Source: Rhodococcus sp. 06-235-1A
GTDB taxonomy: Bacteria > Actinomycetota > Actinomycetes > Mycobacteriales > Mycobacteriaceae
Reading direction: 5' to 3'
DNA length: 64,000 bases
Assembly (NCBI RefSeq): GCF_002258785.1
Contig: NZ_NOYI01000027.1
Span: forward strand, 496,001 to 560,000
The position numbers and the translations under genes are program-made. Under the pieces are notes generated by a model. It was not told the DNA's origin, ran no database searches, and saw only the letters and a program-made list of their open reading frames with translations. Numbering within the stretch: the stretch's first letter is position 1; each line of letters starts with the position of its first letter. Of the stretch, positions 57,991 to 64,000 are shown piece by piece.

Positions 57991-58827
57991 GTGAACAAGG
58001 ACAGGTCCGCCCTCAGCGCGTTTCTGCGTGATCGGCGCGACCGCATGACTCCGATCGAGGCCGGGATTGCTACGTATCCGGGTGCCCGACGGGTGCCTGG
58101 GCTGCGGCGAGAAGAATTAGCGGCTCTGGCCGGAGTGAGTCCGGATTACTACAGCAAACTCGAACAGGGTCGCCAGGCCAACGTCTCGAACGAGGTGCTG
58201 CGGGCAATCGCGCGGGCACTGCAGTTGAACGAGGTGGAGTCGGCTCATCTACTCGATCTTGCGTCTCCGGCCGGATCCGTCGATGACGCCACCGAGCGAC
58301 CGGATCCGGGATTGCTCCAGGTGATGAGGGCACTCGATCACGTTCCGGTGTTGCTACTCGGTCGTAGCGGCGTCATCCTGGCCAGCAACGCACTGGTTCG
58401 ATCGGTACTGAGTCTGCCGTCGACCGCCGGAGAATCGCTGTTCCATTACCTGTTCAGCAATCCCATCGCCCGCGAGCGAATCGTCAACTGGTCGCAGTTC
58501 GCGGCCGCCTCGGTCGCCGGTCTGCGCCGTGACCTCGCTCGGCGACCGGGAGACCGAGCGCTGATTGCCCTGATCGGCGAATTACGTTCCAGTGAGCCCT
58601 TTTTCGAGCAATGGTGGAGCGATCACGAGGTCCGCGAGTTCGAGCGCGCCACCAAGATCATTCAGCATCCGGCGGCGGGAACCCTCGAATTCGGTATCGA
58701 GTTTTTGACCTCGCCCAGCGAGCCGGGTCAGAGTCTCATCGTCTACACGGTCGAGGAAGGCTCGAGCACCGCGAAAATTCTGCCGATCCTGGCAAGCTGG
58801 GACACGAATTCGGCGATCAGCTCTTGA
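57991..58827 (+). CDS. XRE regulator with MmyB-like ligand domain
   Basis: The protein is 278 residues from GTG 57991 (VNKDRSALSAFLRDRRDRM). The helix-turn-helix (RREELAALAGVSPDYYSKLEQ is its core, given here as RREELAALAGVSPDYYS and KLEQGR) is in the first 75 residues. The C-terminal MmyB-like domain (LLGRSGVILASNALVRSVL, then FSNPIARERIVNW) is PAS-like and in related proteins binds a fatty acid. Genes of this class commonly sit opposite an SDR and regulate it. GGAA is the only ribosome-site trace, so the start is moderately certain. Confidence 0.85.
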   Translation: MNKDRSALSAFLRDRRDRMTPIEAGIATYPGARRVPGLRREELAALAGVSPDYYSKLEQGRQANVSNEVLRAIARALQLNEVESAHLLDLASPAGSVDDATERPDPGLLQVMRALDHVPVLLLGRSGVILASNALVRSVLSLPSTAGESLFHYLFSNPIARERIVNWSQFAAASVAGLRRDLARRPGDRALIALIGELRSSEPFFEQWWSDHEVREFERATKIIQHPAAGTLEFGIEFLTSPSEPGQSLIVYTVEEGSSTAKILPILASWDTNSAISS

Positions 58828-58861
58828 CCTGAACAACGCTCGAGGTTTTAGCGTCGTAGCC

Positions 58862-59656
58862 ATGGACACACTCGGTCTCGGCACAATCGGCATTTCCATC
58901 GACGTATCGCCGTCGTACCTCGACGATGCTCGCGAGTTGGAATCACTCGGGTTCACCTCGTTCTGGCTGCCGGGCGGGCAGCTCGATCGGCTCGGCAGGC
59001 TGGCCGATCTGGTTCATGCGACCGAGACCGCCACCGTCGTTCCAGGCATAGTGCCGGTCGACGTGTACTCACCTGCACAGGCCGGTGAACTGTTCGACGA
59101 GCTCTCGGACACCGGTCGATTCGTCCTCGGCCTCGGCGGGCCGCAGAGCGCTCGACCTATGGCCGGGTTGAGGAAGTACCTCGACGAACTCGAGGTGCCA
59201 GCCGATCGCATACTGCTCGCGGCGCTCGGCCCGAAGAAGTTGGAGATGGCGCGAGAACGCGCTGCCGGCGCAATCGGGTTGCTGGTCACGCCCGAGTGGA
59301 CCGCGCAGGCGCGCGGTGCACTCGGTGGGTCGACGTTGGTGATCGACCAGTTCGTCGTGGCCGAGTCCGATCCGGATCGAGCCCGCGCCGCAGCTCGGGA
59401 GCCACTGAGCTTTCTCGCGACAGTCCCTGGCTATCGGCAGAACTTCCTGCGTTTGGGCTTCACCGAGGCCGATGTCGACGAGCTCAGCGACCGACTGGTC
59501 GACGAGCTGGTGGTGTGGGGGAGCATCGACGACATTTCCGAGCGGGTGGCCGCCCACCACGCTGCCGGCGCAGATCACGTGGTTCTGGCGCCGCTGGGTG
59601 CGTCGAGTATCGACGCTGGCCGGGCACTGTCCGAGCTGGTGGTGTCGTCAAAGTAG
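58862..59656 (+). CDS. LLM class F420-dependent oxidoreductase (TIGR03620-like)
   Basis: This 264-residue luciferase-like TIM-barrel protein starts MDTLGLGTIGISIDVSPSY. Motifs are LESLGFTSFWLPGG, VVPGIVPVDVYSPAQ, RFVLGLGGPQSAR and PGYRQNFLRLGF. In actinobacteria this subgroup uses coenzyme F420 rather than FMN. The substrate is unknown. It lies 34 bases after the XRE gene and 12 bases before ychF, so it may be cotranscribed with either. Confidence 0.85.
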   Translation: MDTLGLGTIGISIDVSPSYLDDARELESLGFTSFWLPGGQLDRLGRLADLVHATETATVVPGIVPVDVYSPAQAGELFDELSDTGRFVLGLGGPQSARPMAGLRKYLDELEVPADRILLAALGPKKLEMARERAAGAIGLLVTPEWTAQARGALGGSTLVIDQFVVAESDPDRARAAAREPLSFLATVPGYRQNFLRLGFTEADVDELSDRLVDELVVWGSIDDISERVAAHHAAGADHVVLAPLGASSIDAGRALSELVVSSK

Positions 59657-59668
59657 ACTCCATAGACC

Positions 59669-60748
59669 GTGAGCCTCACCCTCGGAATCGTCGGACTGCC
59701 CAACGTCGGCAAGTCCACCCTCTTCAACGCTCTGACCAACAACGATGTGCTGGCCGCGAACTATCCGTTCGCCACCATCGAGCCCAACGTCGGTGTGGTC
59801 GCGCTGCCGGATCCCCGGCTCGAGAAGCTGGCCGAGGTGTTCGGTTCGGAGAAGCTCGTGCCTGCGCTGGTGTCGTTCGTCGACATCGCCGGCATCGTCA
59901 AGGGTGCGTCCGAGGGCGCGGGCCTGGGCAACAAGTTCCTCGCCAACATTCGTGAGGCCGACGCCATCTGCCAGGTCGTTCGTGTCTTCGCCGACGACGA
60001 CGTGGTGCACGTCGACGGTCGCGTCGACCCGACCGCCGATATCGAGGTCATCGAAACCGAACTCGCGATCGCCGATCTGCAGACTCTCGAGAAGGCCATC
60101 CCGCGCCTCGAGAAAGAGGTGCGGATCAAGAAGGATCGCAAGCCTGCACTCGACGCGGCGCTGGCCGCACAGGCCGTGCTGAACGACGGCAAGACGCTGT
60201 TCTCGGCCAAGGCGAAGCTGGACTTCGAGCTGCTCGGTGAATTCCAGCTGCTCACCACCAAGCCCTTCCTGTACGTGTTCAACGCCGACGAGTCGGTGCT
60301 GACCGACGACGCGAAGATCGGCGAACTCGCTCGCCTCGTCGCGCCCGCCGATGCGGTCTTCCTCGACGCGAAAATCGAGTCCGAACTGCTCGAACTCGAC
60401 AAGGAATCGGCAGCGGAACTGCTCGAATCCGTTGGACAGACCGAGCCTGGTCTCGACGCGTTGGCTCGTGCAGGCTTCCACACGCTGGGCTTGCAGACCT
60501 ACCTCACCGCAGGCCCGAAAGAGGCCCGCGCGTGGACAATTCATCGAGGCGACACCGCTCCGCAGGCGGCGGGCGTCATTCACACCGACTTCGAGCGCGG
60601 CTTCATCAAGGCCGAAATCGTTTCCTTCGACGACCTCATCGCCGCGGGTTCCATGGCCTCGGCCAAGGCGGCCGGCAAGGTGCGCATCGAAGGCAAGGAC
60701 TACGTCATGTCCGACGGCGATGTCGTGGAGTTCCGCTTCAACGTCTAG
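59669..60748 (+). CDS. ychF: Redox-regulated ATPase YchF (Obg-like GTPase fold)
   Basis: The protein has 359 residues. The G1 loop is GLPNVGKST (9-17), FVDIAGIVKGASEG is the G3 area, and the G4 motif reads NADE (FNADES) instead of NKxD. This explains the ATP preference of the family, human OLA1 included. The C-terminal TGS domain is intact (ARAWTIHRGDTAPQAAG, EGKDYVMSDGDVVEFRFNV). It binds ribosomes and responds to oxidative stress. By M. tuberculosis order it should lie near the DUF6542 gene, but here it is about 18 kb away. Confidence 0.95.
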   Translation: MSLTLGIVGLPNVGKSTLFNALTNNDVLAANYPFATIEPNVGVVALPDPRLEKLAEVFGSEKLVPALVSFVDIAGIVKGASEGAGLGNKFLANIREADAICQVVRVFADDDVVHVDGRVDPTADIEVIETELAIADLQTLEKAIPRLEKEVRIKKDRKPALDAALAAQAVLNDGKTLFSAKAKLDFELLGEFQLLTTKPFLYVFNADESVLTDDAKIGELARLVAPADAVFLDAKIESELLELDKESAAELLESVGQTEPGLDALARAGFHTLGLQTYLTAGPKEARAWTIHRGDTAPQAAGVIHTDFERGFIKAEIVSFDDLIAAGSMASAKAAGKVRIEGKDYVMSDGDVVEFRFNV

Positions 60749-60764
60749 CCCGGCGCGCGACGTC

Positions 60765-60841
60765 AGTAGGTCATCCGGGCGCGTCACTCACCTGTTGGCA
60801 ACCCACAGGCATCTCGAGGCCTGGGTAAGTGCTGACCTACT
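60765..60841 (+). ncRNA. Candidate structured RNA downstream of ychF
   Basis: This nested structure begins 17 bases after the ychF stop. P1 is AGTAGGTCA (60765-60773) / TGACCTACT (60833-60841), perfect over 9 bp. P2 is CACTCACC (60785-60792) / GGTAAGTG (60824-60831), 7 of 8 paired, with an 11-base bulge on one side and one base on the other. Inside, CAGGC...GCCTG forms a small stem. It may be a terminator, attenuator or leader for the mycolyltransferase-like gene starting 139 bases on. I recognise no known class. Confidence 0.4.
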
Positions 60842-60979
60842 CCAGTCGGTGCCGCACAAAACGGGCTGAATCCCGGATTTTTCACAATTTGCCGACGATT
60901 AGTCCGATTCCTGCCCTCCTTTTGTGCAAGACTGCCTCGACAACAGCGGTCGCACAGAGCCGCGGGCAGTGGGGGTTCT

Positions 60980-61975
60980 ATGTTCGGCGTGCGGCCGGTT
61001 CTGGTGCTGATCGCAGTTCTGCTCACCTTCGTAGCGGGCGTGCCCGCCGCTGCTCAAGACATCGACACCGAAAACCCGGCACCGAGCCAGCCGGCGCGGA
61101 TCGAGAACCGAATCGATACCAGCCCGACGCTGACGTGGCTGTCGGTGTACTCGCCGAGCATGGATCGGACCATCGAGGTGCAGGTTCTGACCCCCGCCGA
61201 GCGTAAAGGCCCGCGCCCGACGCTGTACATGCTCAGCGGATCCGGGGAGAACGAACCGTCGAGCAGCATCTGGCTTCGCAAGGGCAACGCGGCGGAGTTC
61301 TTCCGTGACAAGAACGTCAACGTGGTTCTCCCGCTTGCCGGTCCAGCGAGCTTCTACACCGACTGGGAGAACGACGACCCCCGCCTCGGCCGCTACCGCT
61401 TCGAAACCTTCCTGACGCAGGAGCTTCCGCCGTTGATCGACGCCGAGTTCGAGGGCAACGGCAGGAACGGTGTGGCGGGCCTGTCGATGGGCGCTCAGTC
61501 GGCGATGATGCTGGCCGCCCGGAACCCGGACAAGTACTCGGCCGTCGCGGCGTACAGCGGGTGCTTCTTATCTGAAGGCGTACTCGGGCAAGTCCTCATG
61601 CGAAGCATCGTCGCCGGTTACGGCGGCAACGCGAACAACATGCTCGGCGGGCCCCTCGACGAGCGCTGGGCCGCCCACGACCTGCTGGTGAACGCAGAAG
61701 CGCTACGCGGAATGTCCATCTATCTCTTTTCCGCCAGTGGCCTGCCCGGTCCGCACGAGCGGTACGAGTCGCTCGAAGACCTCGACACGCTGGTGATCGG
61801 CGGGGCGATCGAAGTAGGCACCGATTTCTGCACGCGCCTGCTGCGCGACAGACTCGTCGAGCTGAACATCCCGGCCACGTTCGATCTGGGCAGCCCCGGT
61901 ACGCACTCGTGGCCGTACTGGGCCGACCAGCTTGCACAGAGCTGGCCAACGCTGGCTGCGGGGCTCGAGCCGTGA
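60980..61975 (+). CDS. Mycolyltransferase/antigen-85-like secreted alpha/beta hydrolase
   Basis: This 331-residue protein has a signal peptide (MFGVRPVLVLIAVLLTFVAG...AAAQD, cleavage near residue 25). The catalytic serine is Ser169 in GLSMGAQSAM, with a GTHSWPYW histidine near residue 313. SFYTDW near residue 124 is diagnostic of the antigen-85 family. It probably transfers mycolic acids to trehalose or arabinogalactan in the envelope. GGGGG 5 bases before ATG is a plausible ribosome site. Acyl-donor specificity is not visible. Confidence 0.9.
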   Translation: MFGVRPVLVLIAVLLTFVAGVPAAAQDIDTENPAPSQPARIENRIDTSPTLTWLSVYSPSMDRTIEVQVLTPAERKGPRPTLYMLSGSGENEPSSSIWLRKGNAAEFFRDKNVNVVLPLAGPASFYTDWENDDPRLGRYRFETFLTQELPPLIDAEFEGNGRNGVAGLSMGAQSAMMLAARNPDKYSAVAAYSGCFLSEGVLGQVLMRSIVAGYGGNANNMLGGPLDERWAAHDLLVNAEALRGMSIYLFSASGLPGPHERYESLEDLDTLVIGGAIEVGTDFCTRLLRDRLVELNIPATFDLGSPGTHSWPYWADQLAQSWPTLAAGLEP

Positions 61976-62188
61976 GCTTGTTCGCGGCTCGGTAGGTACC
62001 CCGCGCAAGTCCAGCAGGTTCACGCGGATTGATTCCGTTCATACTCCGCAGGACGGCCACACCTGGTCGTATTCCTGGCTCAGCATGGCATCGGCGAGAC
62101 GTGCATCGGTAACTGTCGGTTCAGCGCGGTCGTCTGCGTCGCCCAGCGAACTTGGCTACGCTCCGAATCGGACGATAGGAGAACGTAG

Positions 62189-62806
62189 ATGGGTCTGCAG
62201 GAACTCGAGGCATTGGTGCACAGAACGGCTACTGCTGGGGAACCTTTCGAGCGTGGAGCCGATGAGGCGGAGCAGGCATATCTGTCCTCGCTTGCGGCCC
62301 GGCCGAGTACGACGCTGATCTGTGAGGTCGGGTTCAATGCGGGCTTTTCGAGTTGGGCCTTTCTGTCCGCGTCACCCGACGTGACCGTCGTGTCCTTCGA
62401 CTTGGCCGCGTACACCTACAGTGCCGCCGCGAAAGCCCATATCGACGAACACTTTCCGGGCCGACACACCCTGATCCAAGGTGATTCGCACACCACCATC
62501 GCGGCCTACGCGAAGGAACACCCGGACGCGCGATTCGACGTCATCTTCGTCGACGGTGATCACTCTGTGGAGGGTGCCCGCGCAGACCTCGACGATCTAC
62601 GTGCGCTCGCCACCTCGGAATCGGTGGTGATCATGGATGACATCACCCCGTGGCTCTGGTTCGGTGAAGGCCCTACTCAGGCGTGGCAGGAAGCAGTCGA
62701 CGCGGGTCGAATCCTGCACACCAGCTACTTCCGCGACGGTGAAGCGGTCGACGAGGTGACCCCGCCGGCAGCCCGTGCCTGGGCCGAAGGCCGTTACCGG
62801 CTCTGA
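62189..62806 (+). CDS. Class I SAM-dependent methyltransferase
   Basis: This 205-residue Rossmann methyltransferase has the SAM loop ICEVGFNAGFSSWAFL (residues about 44-59), then VVSFDLAAYTYS and FDVIFVDGDHSVEGARADL. This resembles the methyltransferase_24 or glycosyl-decorating type. The substrate is unknown. AGGAG with a 8-base spacing precedes the ATG. The 213 bases before it hold no obvious gene or strong hairpin. Confidence 0.88.
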   Translation: MGLQELEALVHRTATAGEPFERGADEAEQAYLSSLAARPSTTLICEVGFNAGFSSWAFLSASPDVTVVSFDLAAYTYSAAAKAHIDEHFPGRHTLIQGDSHTTIAAYAKEHPDARFDVIFVDGDHSVEGARADLDDLRALATSESVVIMDDITPWLWFGEGPTQAWQEAVDAGRILHTSYFRDGEAVDEVTPPAARAWAEGRYRL

Positions 62807-62851
62807 CGCGACGGTTCGGGCCGAAACCTCAGGACTGCAGTCACGCATCGC

Positions 62852-63256
62852 TCATTCGAGCCGGAGTAGCCCCGCGGTTGTTTCTCTGAATCCGCATCCG
62901 GCAGAATAGAACTCGTGTAGATGTGGTTCGTAGTCCACATGTACCCACTCGATCCCTGACCCTCGCAGATCCGCGACGATGCGTGCTACGAGGGTAGTTC
63001 CGATGCCGCGCCGTTGCAGCGCAGGGTCGACGACGGTGTCGAGGAGGAAGGCGTGTCTGCCTCCATCCCAGACCGCGTGTACGAACCCACACAGCTGGCC
63101 GTGGGTGAACGCGCCCACCCACGATTTACTGTGCGTGTCCAGTCTGGCCCGCCACGGAGTGAGTTCGTACTCTCCGCCGAATGCTCTCTGATGAAGCTGC
63201 GACAGCTCGGCGTCATCGACGGGAAAGTTGACCCGGTAGTGCAGAGATTCGCTCAC
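62852..63256 (-). CDS. GNAT family N-acetyltransferase
   Basis: The protein is 134 residues from GTG 63256 (VSESLHYRVNFP), supported by AGAGGAG about 9 bases upstream. The acetyl-CoA motif is DPALQRRGIGTTLVARIVAD near residue 80-99, followed by a catalytic-side strand (EWVHVDYEPHLHEFYSAGCG). It is a short, typical GNAT of unknown acceptor. It converges on the methyltransferase gene. Confidence 0.85.
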   Translation of the reverse strand: MSESLHYRVNFPVDDAELSQLHQRAFGGEYELTPWRARLDTHSKSWVGAFTHGQLCGFVHAVWDGGRHAFLLDTVVDPALQRRGIGTTLVARIVADLRGSGIEWVHVDYEPHLHEFYSAGCGFRETTAGLLRLE

Positions 63257-63401
63257 CGATGGATCCACTCCTCTGGGTAGTGCATTTCCAGTGACCGCCC
63301 ATCCGAGAGTTCGACTGCGCGCAGATCGAGATCGACTGTGTTCGCTCACTTCGGCTGGCTTCACCATCGATCTCAGGCCTGACAATGGCAACTCGATTGG
63401 G

Positions 63402-64000
63402 CTATTTCTTCCCCCGCAGCTTCTTCTCCAACGGAGTCGGGAACGACGGGACCACCGCGGTGCCGTCGAGCAGGGCGGTGAGTCGTTCGGCCTCGGCTCC
63501 AGCGGCTTTGGATACCGTCGAGCCGACGTCTTCGAGGAACTCGGTGGCCACCTCACCGGATCCGGTCACAGCCCAACCCCCGACGATGCGACCCCCGGAC
63601 CAGATGGTCGGACCGATGTTGCCGAAAGTGTCGAACAGCGGTGCCTTGTGCTCACCGAGATACCAGGCGCGGTGTTTCCATCCCATCGGTGTGGGATCCA
63701 GTGCGGGCAGCAACATGACGCTCGTACCGGCGGGTTTGTCGAAGGTAGTGCCGGTCAACATGATTCCGTCGCCCTCGGTCAGTTCGACTGCCACGGTGTC
63801 CAGGCCTGAGACCGCCCCACGAGTCTGAGTCTTGTTCCAGCCCGTCCACCACTGCAGGTCGTCGAGCGTCGCCGGTCCGAATGCTTCGAGCCAGCGTCGG
63901 GCAAGTTCGGCGCGTGCCTCGGTTTCGTCGAGATCAGGAATCCCGTCCGGCCACCAATGGTCGATCGGTGCCCACGCATGCCGCCGAGAAGTCCATGCTC
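63402..64000 (-). CDS. Winged-helix DNA-binding / AlkZ (YcaQ)-like protein, 5' end beyond window
   Basis: The visible 198 C-terminal residues are one uninterrupted frame running off the right edge. Motifs are LQWWTGWNKTQTRGAV, the LLPALDPTPMGWKHR segment with YLGEH, GGRIVGGWAV and an EVATEFLEDVG near the end. This is the pattern of winged-helix DNA-binding-domain (HTH_42/AlkZ-like) proteins, some of which are DNA glycosylases for bulky or cross-linked bases. The catalytic QxQ-type region of AlkZ would be upstream of the window, so activity cannot be checked. The first codon is not in view. Confidence 0.75.
   Translation of the reverse strand, partial: AWTSRRHAWAPIDHWWPDGIPDLDETEARAELARRWLEAFGPATLDDLQWWTGWNKTQTRGAVSGLDTVAVELTEGDGIMLTGTTFDKPAGTSVMLLPALDPTPMGWKHRAWYLGEHKAPLFDTFGNIGPTIWSGGRIVGGWAVTGSGEVATEFLEDVGSTVSKAAGAEAERLTALLDGTAVVPSFPTPLEKKLRGKK

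Overview
The window is a stretch of actinobacterial chromosome, most likely from Rhodococcus or a close relative (Nocardiaceae, order Mycobacteriales). It is GC-rich, uses many GTG starts, and its genes often overlap by 4 bases (ATGA or GTGA). It carries cell-envelope and thiol genes typical of mycolic-acid bacteria: an Emb-family arabinosyltransferase, mycothiol S-conjugate amidase Mca, an antigen-85-like mycolyltransferase and a Z-farnesyl diphosphate synthase. Gene order matches the Mycobacterium tuberculosis block as I remember it in two runs: greA, DUF4307, mca, small membrane protein, DUF255, hemolysin III, Z-prenyl synthase; then coaA, glyA, desA2/phoH2, fum, glpX, DUF4245, xseB, xseA, Rv1109c-like, ispH, DUF6542, ychF. 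No rRNA, tRNA, insertion sequence, prophage or CRISPR array was seen.

Layout. 1-2.9 kb: end of a Hen1-like gene and pnkp (RNA repair), then an ABM monooxygenase. 3-6.6 kb: a membrane Asp23/AmaP-like cassette, threonine deaminase and a VOC protein. 6.7-11.7 kb: arabinosyltransferase and a DrrAB-type ABC exporter. 11.7-18.8 kb: first conserved run. 18.8-25.3 kb: a TetR-controlled ABC exporter, a SARP/BTAD regulator and a large LuxR-family ATPase regulator. 25.3-41.4 kb: second conserved run, interrupted by an epoxide-hydrolase-like gene and a serine-hydrolase lipoprotein. 41.4-59.7 kb: a block of about 18 kb that separates the Rv1111c-like gene from ychF. It contains rmuC, sbcDC, an AI-2E transporter, an Ada/AlkA-Ogt alkylation-repair operon, cstA with a tiny ybdD, a ROK regulator divergent from edd-eda (Entner-Doudoroff), a CD225 protein, and an SDR/XRE divergent pair. 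59.7-64 kb: ychF, a mycolyltransferase-like enzyme, a methyltransferase, a GNAT protein and a winged-helix protein cut by the window edge.

Functional groups: RNA and DNA repair (hen1-pnkp, xseAB, rmuC, sbcDC, alkA-ogt); central metabolism (glpX-fumC, glyA, edd-eda, cstA); envelope (emb, Z-prenyl synthase, mycolyltransferase); and coenzyme A, mycothiol and isoprenoid supply (coaA, mca, ispH).

Beyond genes, the striking signal is a set of long intergenic inverted repeats. Two sequence families recur within the window. One is a stem of 19-21 bp with core TCGTGCGCGTTTTGCGTA, at 26.3 kb and 50.2 kb. The other is built on the core GTGAATGGACCATTGCAC, at 29.0 kb (two tandem copies) and 33.8 kb. Further long hairpins sit between convergent genes. 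There are also two complex candidate RNA structures, upstream of phoH and downstream of ychF.
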